A DNA stretch of 64,000 nucleotides, from NCBI GenBank assembly GCA_964030785.1, contig OZ034969.1, positions 68,717,662 to 68,781,661 on the forward strand, read 5' to 3'. The stretch is from Siderastrea siderea (lineage: Eukaryota; Cnidaria; Anthozoa; Scleractinia; Rhizangiidae). The notes beneath the pieces were generated by a model, which ran no database searches, was not told where the DNA came from, and saw nothing but the letters and a program-made list of their open reading frames with translations. Made by a program: the position numbers and the translations under genes. Position 1 is the stretch's first letter, and the number at the start of each line of letters is the position of its first letter. Below are positions 10,909 to 21,408 of the stretch, one piece after another.

Positions 10909-11934
10909 TTACTTGCGACTTGCGCTCTCCTTAACACTTTTTGTACGTAGCCGTAGTTGAGTCAGGGGAGCAAAAGTCGCCGTACTCTGCTCGTTTTGTC
11001 CTGGAGATACGGCTTTATTGCGCTTGACCACCGCCCAAACAGCTTGCTTAACTTCTTTTAGTCTCCAACAGTATATTAATGGATTAAGCGAGCTGTTTAT
11101 ACAAACCACAGTCGCGAAGATGTCGATAGCAACCTTTACTTTGGATGTGAACCCATATTTTAGTTTGGCAACCATAACCATTGAATAGGGCACATAACAC
11201 ACGAACGACAGCATGAATACAATAACCATGGTCAGTGTAGATCGTTGATATTTTTTCATGTTCAACTCGAGGTGCGCCCTCGGATCTACAGACACTCGGC
11301 GCTGTGAATGTATTTCCCGCTCGTGCCGTCTCACGATCTTATAAATCTTGATATATGCCACTGATGTTATCACGATAGAAACCAGTTCAGTTATAATAAC
11401 TATGGTACCGAAGACATTTCTCTGAATAAAATAAAGAGATGTAACGGCAAAAGCTATGACCCAGAAAGAACCTGCGGCAATTAGAATCCGCCTTTTTGTG
11501 ATAACCTCTTTGTATCTCAGATGTAAGTGCAAAGCCAAAAATCGCTCAATGGAAATAGCAGTTAGTGTGAGTAGCGAAACAGCCGTCGTCGTGTAACCAA
11601 ACATGATGTTAACAAAGCGAGCGTAGCACGCCAGTTCGACCTCTCTGTAGATCTCTGTAAGTTTATAGAAAACAAAGCTTGTCTGCACTATCAGACCAAC
11701 TTGGAAATCAGCAAAAGCTAACGTGGAGAGCAGAATATTTGAAGGAGATCGATTTAGCTGTGTCTTCCATATTGCAAACAACACCAAAACGTTGCCTACG
11801 ATCGCCGGTAAAGCGAAGCACGCGTTAAGAATACAGGTTATTACATTGGAAATGTAAACAAGTCGAGTTTCTTCCATACTGAAATCCATTGCCTTTACAA
11901 AAATACAGGCGTTTTGATGTTGGTTTTCTCCCAT
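10909..11934 (-). CDS. class A (rhodopsin-like) G-protein coupled receptor, single exon, paralogue of the first
   Basis: This 341-codon uninterrupted frame is a seven-pass membrane receptor expected at the cell surface and coupled to G proteins; the ligand is unknown. Landmarks are GN (47-48) in TM1, D76 in LAFADF (TM2), C103 before TM3, ERF (130-132) in place of DRY, W158 in TM4, FVCYVPY (244-250) in TM6 in place of the CWxP pattern, and NPLIY (284-288) in TM7 followed by CWRLKEVKQA. As in its neighbour, ECL2 is very short and lacks the conserved cysteine, and TM5 lacks the usual proline. The C-terminal tail is basic and Ser/Thr-rich. M1 starts a short N-terminus without a signal peptide; M16 or M20 are alternative starts. 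Same strand and close similarity to 698-1750 point to an old tandem duplication. Confidence 0.92.
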   Translation of the reverse strand: MGENQHQNACIFVKAMDFSMEETRLVYISNVITCILNACFALPAIVGNVLVLFAIWKTQLNRSPSNILLSTLAFADFQVGLIVQTSFVFYKLTEIYREVELACYARFVNIMFGYTTTAVSLLTLTAISIERFLALHLHLRYKEVITKRRILIAAGSFWVIAFAVTSLYFIQRNVFGTIVIITELVSIVITSVAYIKIYKIVRRHEREIHSQRRVSVDPRAHLELNMKKYQRSTLTMVIVFMLSFVCYVPYSMVMVAKLKYGFTSKVKVAIDIFATVVCINSSLNPLIYCWRLKEVKQAVWAVVKRNKAVSPGQNEQSTATFAPLTQLRLRTKSVKESASRK

Positions 11935-14552
11935 GATTGTCGAAGTCCTGTTGAACCAAGACGCAACGGCACAGTGAGTGTCTGAAAGCGCGATCTAAGC
12001 GATGGCTGACCCCTGTCTATCAGTAATCTGGTGGTTTTATTTGCAGCCTGGTGGAAACCAATTGATTCCCCTCTCTTTAAATGAAAGCCTTTCCTGTTTG
12101 GATTGTGAAGAATTACGGTGACGTTTCTCTAATTTCACCTGCAGCGGGGAAGTTTTGTTCTTCACCGTGGGCGCCCTTCAGCTAAAGCGGTTTCTACAGG
12201 TCACGGAAAAATGAGATTAGGCAGCTCGGTTTATAATTCAAGATCCACATAAATATTCATGGCATTCAAATAAAGCCATCAGGTCTTGTTTTTGGGAAGA
12301 TTGATTAGATATTCTTCACGTTAAGACATTTCACGTCGGTCACTTCGTTTACACAGACGTGGTACACGGCATTAACACAAACATGAAGTATTCTCAAAAC
12401 TAAACAATTTGAATCGATAGTTTTGGTACGTATTTCCTTGTTCAAACAAAAAGCGCTGTCTTGTCTTACATCAGGTGTATAATGCGGTACATTATCCTTA
12501 AATGTCGCATTACATTAACCAGTTGGTTTTTTTCAAGCACCTAACGAGAAATTCAGCCGTTTTCGAGGATAAGATTGAGGGGCGACGACAGATTTTGTTG
12601 CCGACATATAAAGCATTTCAATATTTTTTTATTCCATTTGCTGAGAAAAAGACAAAAACAACCTCAATAAGCAGACTTTTAAACAAGTCATTTAATTTGA
12701 CTTTACGTGTCATTTTAAAAATTTAATTTTTTCGATGTTTTAAATATTAATGAGGTAAAAGGAATCGCAGACGAACCGCTTTTAAACGTTCGTTTAAGCG
12801 GAGAGATATTGAAATGAACTGAACAGGAAATCTGGGGGATTTTCATGCAATTTGTAGCGAAACGAAACAATTAGCTATGTGTTTCTAAAGCTTTTTGCTT
12901 CAGACGGCTAAATAATTTTAGAGCGGCAAAGATCCTTTTAACAATTAGCACCCAACAAGTCCTGCAGAATAAACAGACGCTGAAATTTAATTAGTGGCGA
13001 TGGCGGTATATTAATAATAATTTTGTGACGGTGGAACATTTTATTAGATAAAAAAACAAACCCTGTATGCAGAGATGAAAAAGAAGAGTCCTTAAAAATT
13101 TAGAATAAAAGCCAGAAAAAGCGGGATTTTAATACCATTTTGTCTTCTCTCGATGTTCACGAGAGACTTTTAACTTAATAAAGATAGTGAAGGCATGAAT
13201 ACAAATTCTGATGGACATTTACAGCCCAATTCGGCAGAATTAAATAAAATTGGAAAATTCACAAGATTTTGTAAAAATTATTATTTAAAAAAAGTCGGTC
13301 GAAAAACAATAGATACTCTACAAAAGGTGCCGCAATAAAATCCATTAACCAGTTTTTCGTTAGAAAGGGCCTTTGTTCAGTTTCATTAATATTGCATTAA
13401 GTCAAAGTTCCTAATAAATGCATTTTGAAACAGTCTAGCAATCTTCCGAAATGCATTTGAACGATTCTCGTTAAGGCGCGTTATTCGGAGAAAGTGTTTT
13501 TAAGCAACATTTTTACAACTTCAATCATCCATTTTTTTTAATTTATCAATTTGTTTAAATCTTAAAGTTCTTTTTTCATTTTGAATGAGCCCTTAAGAAA
13601 CCATTAAAATGAGCAATATGATTCCCATGTTCAACGTCTTTACAATTCACTCGTTTCAAATATTAATAGTCTTTTGTGGTAGAAAATTTAAGAGAAATGC
13701 TTCTGGAAAAAATATCCTTAGAGAAATGCACGATAGAAATAGAACAAAGTGTTTTTCTTCAAAACGGACTTAAAACATTTGGATTGGTCACACAGTTAAC
13801 GACAGCCTCTTAAAAATTGTTTAAGTTAAGTAGCCGTTGCTGGGTAACGTAGCTTGACAAATGTCATAAGTAGAGTCTATTATGTCGGCCGCGTTTTCAG
13901 TTATCATCAGAACTTATTCAGGACTGGCACACAAAGCTAATAGACTGATAAACGCAAACTAGCAACAAATACCAAAGACCTTTTTTATTTTATTTCATTT
14001 CGTTTTTATTTTCGCTAATATAATTTCTAAAAACGAAAATTACTAAAACAGTCACTTGGAAGCCTACAGGCTTACCTGAAGTGTTACCTTTTCATTACCA
14101 CTGGTAATTTAGTTTTAAACTGAGTTCATACTTTCTTATAAGTACCAATCGACGCACATGTATCATTGATGGTTTCAGACAAATTGCTCTAGTTAGACCA
14201 TATCCTCTTTTTTTTTTCTCGTTTTTTCTTAATGTTCGCCCAAAATGGATCTTTATCTTAGCGCCGAAGAAAGCCGGAAAATTAACTTGTGATGGACTGT
14301 TACTGTCTCATTTGGTAGATTAATAAATTTAATAAATCACAAGTTTTTCCTATTTCTCTAGCTTTTTTCCTAATTTTATTCATTTTACATTTTTTTTACA
14401 ATAGGTGACGCAGCAAAAAATATTAACCGGTTTTATTTTTCATTAGATGAGATCTTTTTTCGGGTGATTCAATACTGCATTAAATCCCTAATAACTCTTA
14501 ATATTACCAGGTCATCCTACCTCCCAACATCACAAGAAAGTATTTTACAGTT
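11935..14552. other. AT-rich intergenic stretch upstream of the second GPCR
   Basis: This includes the presumed promoter of the minus-strand receptor. No exon, RNA gene or well-bounded repeat was recognised. Confidence 0.45.
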
Positions 14553-14706
14553 AACAGTTGGTTCATGCTTAGCGTGCGTACATTGAGTTATGGATGCACA
14601 CGGGAAGATTGGAGAGCACGAGAGAAACGTTTCTTGAGGGCTCTCCAAACTTCCCAAGTGCATCTATAACTCGATGTATGCACAGCTAAAAGCATGAACC
14701 AATTGT
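14553..14706. mobile_element. hairpin MITE
   Basis: Two long imperfect inverted arms, about 14553-14616 and 14640-14706, face each other across roughly 23 bp. The outer arm reads TTGGTTCATGC on both strands. The inner arm matches GAGTTATGGATGCAC against GAGTTATAGATGCAC. The transcript would fold into one long hairpin. I could not find a convincing target-site duplication, so the exact ends are open. Confidence 0.6.
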
Positions 14707-16275
14707 TTTATAACATAGCCAGTGGAAATGCCGGCGAAAATTGAACGATTATAAGCCGCTTTCTGAAATAGTATTTTTTCGGCAGGATGCCGCAGTTCCA
14801 TTTTGCTTCCGTTGAAATTGTAAATTATAAGCAAAACGAATCAGTGCGCAGTTGATTCAAAACTCAGACACTGGTTACCACATAAATCAAGAAAGAGAGA
14901 GAAGAAAAAAACAGAAAGAAAAAAAAGGAACAATAGTCGATCACATGACTGAAAGAAAAGGAGCCAAAACCTTGCGAAGTATTTTGCAGCGTTTCTTTGC
15001 AAAGCTGAATGAATCAATGAAACTCACTCCGAAGTGAACGTACGAGAATAAGTGAAAAAGTCTTCCAATTGTTGGCTCTAAGATGTGGTATAGGATTGAT
15101 GTTTCCTGATAAATTGTTGTATTCATCGTCCAAAGCGGATTGAAGCTGTATGATTTCAACATTGTAGCTGCGAGTCTGAGTTGCAACGAACACAAAACGA
15201 AGTGGTTCTCGGGTCAGAGGCGCGCGAACGGAATGTGGTATAACAACAACGAATCAGACAACTGGGAAGCGATCATTCAACTTTTTTTGCATTACATTTT
15301 ATGTTGTTTGAACATTTGGAGCTGCTTGAACACAGAGCTACATCGACTGCAGGTAAAACGATGTTATTTTGTGTATAGTATATAGCCGAAAAAGAATTCG
15401 TCCTTTCTGCTTGTCAGTGCTTAAGAACTTATTTAGCTGGATTTTGGTAATAAGGAGGGACGCCTGGGGACGAGGCAGTTCGGCACTCCATTGAAAACCG
15501 CTCTAATAAGCACAAGCACAGTAACGTAGCAGCATTGCCTTGAAGATATCCTAACTCTAAAAGTAAAATTACTCTGACCTTTGTACGAATTATAGGACGG
15601 GACAAGTACTTTTGAATTGTATGCTTATGGTTTCGTACATCTCACGTCTTATCGAAAAATTTGCGACCTTTTAATCCTCAATTCTTAACCCCCTAGTTCA
15701 ATAAAAAAAAAATTCAAGAGTATGGACATCGTTGGAGCCAGAAGAAGTAAAGAAAATACAAGAAGCAAAGGGAAACGAAAACAAATTTAGCTGCACGCTT
15801 CTCAATGTTCTCGTGAAGTAAACAGAAATTATTAGCAAATCACTCTAAGAAATCAACGGTCATATTTTATGCCTTTTTCTGAATTTGCAATTCGGTAACA
15901 CTATTCTTATTTCCATTCTACAATGGTCCCCATTCTTTATGCTGTCATTTTGACGTTCACCTATGTGCGTTTGTGCCATTTCCCAGTAGTTTTTGATCAG
16001 CTGCCAAATGACAAGTAAAAACCTGCGTTAATTGATCTAAATTAATTGTCATAATGACATGTCACAAAATAAAACACAGTAAAATTGAAGAGAACCGTTC
16101 AGTAACAAGTGTCACACGTTTTTGGGTGATTCACTATATGATGGTGCGCGTGGCGTTGTGGGATAGGTCTACTGCAGCCTGTGGACAGGTGGACGCGCTC
16201 CGCGTTTTGCATCCTTCCCACAATGCCCCCACGCTCCCTGTTTGCCCGCGCTAAACAGGCGCCTGGGGACGAGGC
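14707..16275. other. intergenic DNA with fragments of dispersed repeats
   Basis: There is no supported gene. The 18-bp CGCCTGGGGACGAGGCAG occurs twice, at about 15461 and 16259. The first is followed by CACTCCATTGAAAACCGC, which resembles a terminal piece of the repeat family at 16276 and 31922. A GC-richer patch with CCCACAATGCCC lies at about 16140-16250. Confidence 0.35.
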
Positions 16276-16482
16276 AGAGTGTCGAAAGTAATAGTTCACG
16301 TTTGTTTTGGTTTTGCTATACTATGATTCGTGTTCGGTTTACAAATATCTCTTCAACCAATCAAAAGCAAAGCCAAAACTAATAATTGTGTCTTTTCGTC
16401 GCGCGCGTTTTTCCCGCGCTTGCAACCGTTACATTTATTTGCTGGGAGTTCTGATTGGTCCGTTGGCCTTACAACATTACAG
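16276..16482. repeat. interspersed repeat copy starting AGTGTCGAAAGTAAT
   Basis: This stretch shares ordered blocks with 31922-32645: GTGTCGAAAGTAAT, CCAATCA, TTTTCCCGCGCTTG and TCTGATTGGTCC. ATTGGT/CCAAT boxes recur on both strands. Here the family is not interrupted, so it serves as an empty-site reference for the palindromic element at 32003-32478. Confidence 0.55.
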
Positions 16483-16647
16483 AAAATATATTACACTCTG
16501 AATTATCCATACCTGATACACTGTAATACCATACGGTCAAGTACTTATCCAACTAGACTTAGATCTATATGTGTGACAACAAACCGATGGCCAGTGCCTT
16601 ACGCAGTACCTTACGCATGCGTACAGCGATATCACCCGACAGTGGCA

Positions 16648-16690
16648 GCCATGGACAGCTGTTTCGTCCTTGTTAGGACTCATCAGCTTG
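16648..16690 (-). ncRNA. hammerhead ribozyme, type I with minimal helix III
   Basis: Read on the minus strand, all conserved core positions are present. CUGAUGA (16686-16680) is followed by helix II GUCC/GGAC (16679-16676 and 16669-16666) with loop UAACAA, then GAAA (16665-16662). Helix III is very short, C-AGCU-G next to the A-U pair, and ends in the cleavage triplet GUC (16656-16654). Helix I pairs CCAAG with CAUGG (one A-A mismatch) and then opens into an internal loop, as natural type I hammerheads do. The ribozyme would cleave its own RNA after the C at 16654. A one- or two-pair helix III is known from hammerheads in Penelope-like elements and retrozymes. Self-cleavage in this copy is inferred, not shown. 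Confidence 0.85.
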
Positions 16691-16967
16691 GAATAGCTCC
16701 AGGCAGAAAGCTGGACAAAGTCGCAGCGTATCTCATGCCCTTTACTGCCGAGGCGAGTGCAAAACACTCCTGAAAGTGTCTGTTTCACCGTACATACTCA
16801 CTGCACATTTCATGCCCTTTGGTGCCGAGAAGAATGCAAAGCGTGTAAAGCGCGTAAACATGTGCTGGCTGTCAGTGGCTGGGGACTGCAAGCAGTCCTC
16901 CCGCGGCACGCGTATGGAAAAGTGGATAAGCTTTTGCCGATCGGTGTACCCCCAAAATTATAAATAA

Positions 16968-16997
16968 CCAATAATAATAATAATAATAATAATAATA
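16968..16997. repeat. (AAT)n microsatellite
   Basis: About ten AAT units immediately follow the GC-rich element, possibly as its simple-repeat tail on the plus strand. Confidence 0.9.
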
Positions 16998-17815
16998 AAC
17001 AGGCACGCACTACACAACCCGCAAACAGCTACCACATCTTTACGGTGGAGATGGCGCTTAAAATAGTACAATGTGCATATAGATTTTTGAGTACTTTGTG
17101 AATGCCTAACTGCACACAGAGGTCAAACGCGGGGCGCGTGCGCAGTTCCCGCCATTACAAAGGAAAATGCAGACGAATGTCGAAAGTTTTACTTTTACTG
17201 GAAACTTAAGCTTTTTACGTTGAGTAGAGTTGTTCCACAAGTTTTATCGACACGAAATTTGATTTATCGGGACATTTTTATGTATCGTTTTCATACGAAC
17301 TTCGCGCTCGTAAAAGTCTGAACTGATTCAGACTTCAGGACCTTCAGGGCTCTGAAAAACCGGAAGTGACGTAGCTTTTTGCGTTTGACCGCTGTGAAGC
17401 CCAGCTGTGGCTTAGCTTCAGGGGCGCTTTCGTCTGTTGTGAAAGCCTGGCTATGGGGTAACTCCCGGGACGCTTTTGTTTGAGAACCTTGCCCAATTCA
17501 CTTAAAATTTCCAAATGTTATCCTGAGGAGGAATGGAGGAGGAAAACACGTCACACGTACACTGAGGTGTGCTGAGTGTTACTACTATTATATTATTAGT
17601 TACTTGGTACATCAGTCTCGTTTCTTGAACTTCCTTCTACACTACAATACGAAAGAGAGGACCTAGGGTCCTGAGAACCTGAATCTTTTACAATTCAAAC
17701 ACCAATCCCGAAATATCGTCTTCTTAATGCGCTCTAAGGTCCTTCCCATCCTCCATGCGGCTACACAATTCCTCAACATGACGTATTCCCGGCTGACCAG
17801 CACCGTTCATCATTG
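16998..17815. other. intergenic DNA, moderately GC-rich
   Basis: There is no supported gene. A degenerate duplication of about 45 bp lies at 17393-17490 (GTGAAGCCCAGCTGTGG and GTGAAAGCCTGGCTATGG). A CCGGAAGTGACGT sequence (about 17360-17372) matches a composite ETS/ATF-type site, but no transcript start is evident. Confidence 0.3.
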
Positions 17816-18301
17816 TAACACAAAAATTTAGATTTATCGACGGAGTTGATAGGGTAAATTAACCGCCGTAGAGAAATTGAAAGCTGATTTTTCGACCGTT
17901 AGCCGGCTTCGTCAGAGAGAATCAAGGAATTGTGAGTTGCTCTTGGTCTATATGGATAACGGTGGAGCTAGGCTATTGGTAGGAACATGAAAACGCAAAA
18001 AACAAAAGTAAAAGGGTTGAATGAAAAGCTTTCGTTGTTACCGTGGGATTAAGTGTGTCGATTTAAAAAATGAATTTTTTGGCTAGGCTTTTACGGCTTT
18101 CCGTGTTACCCTGATGTAGGGAAAGGCCGCAGACCGTCATGTGTTCGCTAGAATGATCAAGGACATTGAAGTGTCGGAAAAGTGGTTTGGATGCGTCCTT
18201 GTCATTTCTTTCGAAATCCCGTATAGGTGCTCGCGGTTCAAACGGTCGACTAGTCTATTCCTAACTGTTTTGCCAATGCATATCTTTTTGCATAATGTGC
18301 A
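17816..18301 (-). pseudogene. Penelope-like element: GIY-YIG endonuclease remnant and 3' terminal region
   Basis: Reading the minus strand from 18301, CTLCKKICIGKT matches the GIY-YIG nuclease entry region, where intact PLEs have a YIGET-type motif. After a frame break, DKDASKPLFRHFN and SSEHMTVCGLSLHQGNTESR follow (about 18213-18090), a block typical of the C-terminal end of PLE proteins. Downstream, 17986-17816 is noncoding and matches the reverse orientation of 31425-31605, so it is part of the terminal repeat. Frameshifts and loss of the RT part make this a dead fragment. Confidence 0.75.
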
Positions 18302-19674
18302 TGTTATGCATCGTGTTGCATCGTTTGCGCGCGCACTTAAAGTGGCTATAAACTATTTTTTTGTTATTTTTTGGAGTTTTTGGTAGTTCATTATGCGTTA
18401 ATTCCGAAATGGCCAGAATCGCGTGTCTCTGAAGACTGAGAACGAGTTTGGCTGAGGTAGCGGGCCGTATGACGTCACAAATCGCGCAGAATGTTTGTAT
18501 CTTTGGTCGTTGTCAAGTGCTTGAGTGATGAAACTTACATTTTCAATGCTAATATTGATATACAAAGAAAACTACTGACGAATGAGGAAAACACTAAGAT
18601 TCAGCTTGAAGCGATTTCGAAGATGTGCAACTTTTGCGTTTGTCGTCTGTGGATAAAACCTAAACGAAGACAACAACAATCTTACGCAAACCAAGATGGT
18701 GATTGAATTGTTGGGATTGACTGACTTTCTGTTTTACTGTAGCATTTCAACTGGCTCGAAGGAGAAGCTTCCAAAATTGAATGGTTAGTACTTTTATCTG
18801 TTATTTAAACGACAGATTGACGGAGCCTTGACTTCACTTTTTTTTTTGTTCAGGGCGTCGTTGCATGTACTACTTTACTCAAACTGATGCCAGTGACACA
18901 AGCTCAAGCTTACTGTGTACTTGTTTGTAACTTAATTTGTTCATCGTTTCATAGGTTTTCACGCCAAGAGAGAGATAAACTCGGTTGTTCGGCTCTTTCA
19001 ATTGAGGACTTTTGCAGAGAGAACACTGATATAAACTTATTAGTTAGTAGGAAATATTTTTTACATTGAAGATATTAAAGCATACCCTAAATTTCCTTAA
19101 ATATTACAACAGGCCTAATGTACGAGGCCGAGACATCAATAGTAATTTCTAATGTTTCTAATCATGTTGTGAAGCTAATTTTAGGGAATTGATTTAGTTG
19201 TTTTTCTAGCCTGGGAATAATTTTGATAGTGTAATTGTTGATCTAAGTGTAATGCCTTCCCTCCTAAAATTTTCCTGTTTGTCTACGCGTAATTAAGGGC
19301 GTGTTGTGGCAGGTTTGCGATTTCCTATAAGCTTTGCCAAGGCCTCCTTGAACATTGAGTTCAAGGGCAATTTCTTCGCAAACACTTAAGTTTTTCCTCG
19401 TGCTGGATTGGCCGAACTTTATCTGTCTTCCCTTCGCCAAATAATTCCTTGGTCTCAGCTGTTCTTCTTTTGAATTCTTTCAACTTTATCTTCTTCTGGC
19501 ACCATCTGGTCTTCCTCTAGTTTGGGTCGCAAACATGCCGTACAGCACAGCATAAAAGAAGCTTGATTACAGCTAGTAGTTGGTTAGCATCAGCAGAGGA
19601 TCTGTAGAAGTTCAAGTCGCAGCAGTGAAGAAGCTTTCCCCTAGCAGAGTCTCGGTACCTTTAGTTAAGCCAAG
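18302..19674. other. intergenic DNA with unassigned open segments
   Basis: Short frames on the plus strand (18491-18706, 18887-19069) look neither like known domains nor clearly random. Intron-like boundaries can be imagined at 18740-18970, but no protein is recognisable. On the minus strand, 19300-19520 reads in two frames as Lys/Glu-rich sequence with CEEIALELN followed by GKAYRKS, vaguely like a TPR helix. I cannot support a gene. Confidence 0.25.
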
Positions 19675-19675
19675 C

Positions 19676-19707
<32 letters not shown>

Positions 19708-20176
19708 GCTTTATTTGCATGACTATAACAAAGTATAACAGTATTGCAAAAGCCACTTAAATTTTAATTATTAATTTCTTACTTAATTAAAATAACCAAA
19801 AGAGATTACAACCATTTCTTATTTTTAACCATTCAGAGAGGTAGCCATTGTAACTAGTTTGTCTCTCTGTTCAAAGCATGACGAGATGAATGAAATTTAT
19901 TGAATGTTTATAAAATAATCAGTACAATTCATAAGATGTGACAATAAGGTCTCATGTGATAATAGTCGTAGAAATGGGATTTTAGGTTCTGTTTTAGAAA
20001 AGAACCTGTCTCTTATCGAAGAATAGCTTGGGCAATCTAGTAAAAAATGAGTTTCATCTTCAATTTTGTTACAATTGCAGAGACTACATAACCTCTCATC
20101 ACGAGGTATTTTGTCGTATCTACCTGTTTCAATCCGAAGTTTATGACTGCTAATTCTCAGTTTTACTAATGATTTT

Positions 20177-20580
20177 CTAGATGGGTTCTTTCTTGTTAGA
20201 TCTAGGTAGGCAGAAAGGCTCTAATTCTTTTGAACGTGTAACAAAACTAAGTTTTTGCGAATGTTGAAGGGTTTGGTTCCAGTAAGGGATATATTTCTTT
20301 TTCATGAGATCTACATATTGTTTGATTTTACCTTCATTCAATGATTTACAATTAAAGTCACAGAAATTGTAATAGTCAGTTATTTTCATGAGACTAGAGT
20401 AAAAACTATTATGACCGTTATAATGAAGGTCAATCGATATTTTTAAAGATTGTTTGACTATAGAGCTTTCTTCCTTTTCTCGGAGGTAGTTTAAGTAATT
20501 AAGTATCTTTTTATTTATATTAATGATCAAAGGGAATTTACCCAGTTCAGCTCTACATGCAATATTGGATGTCTTGTTAT
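20177..20580 (-). pseudogene. LINE copy 1, C-terminal part of the RT protein
   Basis: This corresponds to residues about 265-395 of the LINE protein at 29840-31375 (shared INKKIL.YLNYL, LKISIDL, YYNF, WNQTLQ.SQKLSF). A frame break near 20240 changes the reading after QKLSF, and the zinc-finger tail is not in frame. The sequence is continuous at DNA level down to the tail at 19675. Confidence 0.75.
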
Positions 20581-20821
20581 TGTAATTGCTAAGATCCTAG
20601 AGGTTGCGCCTTACTCGAGATCTTCAACAATCACAGGGGTAGCGCGGTGCGAGGCTATAGACAATTCGAACTCCACTTGATAGACTGGTTAAAAACGATT
20701 TAATCACAGTTCAAAGTTCACAGATCCAGACAATAACAGTAACAGCAATGATTCTAGCGATGTTGTAGCCGGTAAGAACAGTAGCGTTGATACCAGTAGG
20801 TAGCAGAAGTATTAGCAGTAA

Positions 20822-20911
<90 letters not shown>

Positions 20912-21284
20912 GTTCGAATTTGGTTGACGACTCGCACCAAAAAGGTAGCAGAACACAACGGTAGATAGCGGGTAGCGGATCCTTACGATCGTTGCACGGT
21001 ACTTGCCGGATAACTTGTGACTCTACGATTTGTTGCGAGCCGCTTTTATAACACGTGTGTACGTGTGTATGCTTAAGGCGTTTTCTAATACGTGCGATAT
21101 ATGCTAGGCTATTTCCTATGAGCAGCTATTTTAGCTGTGACTAAGCGTGAAACTACAAATTCCTAACTCAATCGTCATAACGTGTTAAGCACGTTTACCT
21201 AAATACAACCATTTGTAATCATTACTAAGGAGTAAAAAATTCACGTAAAGTTAAGAAGGGAAAAAGAGCGTTTCAAAACTAACA
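20581..21284 (-). repeat. 3' LTR of the BEL/Pao element
   Basis: 704 bp. It reads TGTTAGTTTTG to AGCAATTACA on the minus strand and contains about 28 AGT/TAG units (20826-20911). The 81-codon poly-Leu minus frame across it is an artefact of the repeat. Confidence 0.95.
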
Positions 21285-21296
21285 TTCCGGCCCCTT
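21285..21296 (-). other. polypurine tract
   Basis: AAGGGGCCGGAA on the minus strand abuts the 3' LTR directly, the usual primer site for plus-strand DNA synthesis in LTR retrotransposons. Confidence 0.75.
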
Positions 21297-21408
21297 AAAG
21301 GCGATACGGGCCTTTACCAAATAGCTATTAGTAAGTTTGAAACGTTAAGTCTAATTAATTATCTAACGTCTATAATATTATCTTATAAGTGTTCATCGTA
21401 ATGACATC

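Larger units (their letters stand above)
16560..16997 (-). repeat. hammerhead-bearing repeat element, ends uncertain
   Basis: This GC-richer island carries the hammerhead motif (16648-16690). It also has a direct repeat of about 33 bp, TCATGCCCTTT..GCCGAG, at 16733 and 16810, and a perfect hairpin GGACTGC-AA-GCAGTCC at 16883-16898. It ends against an (AAT)n run. A ribozyme plus internal repeats fits a non-autonomous retroelement such as those related to PLEs or retrozymes. No coding sequence is convincing; the 147-codon plus frame 16330-16773 crosses two unrelated repeats. Confidence 0.45.

Noticed and set aside
16330..16773. 147-codon plus-strand gene
   Set aside because: It spans the end of one interspersed repeat and the antisense of the hammerhead element, with no recognisable domain.
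17360..17372. ETS/ATF composite promoter site CCGGAAGTGACGT
   Set aside because: A single short match with no adjacent gene or start signal; it may come from a dispersed repeat.
17880..17915. Hammerhead-like core on the minus strand (CUGACGA followed by GAAA after a small stem) in the PLE terminal region
   Set aside because: The closing pair next to helix II is mismatched, no proper helix III with an NUH triplet forms, and helix I pairs only two bases. The related sequence at 31425-31605 does not keep the core.
20711..20956. Leucine-rich protein frames in both LTRs (also 27776-28030)
   Set aside because: They are translations of the AGT/TAG microsatellite inside the LTRs.
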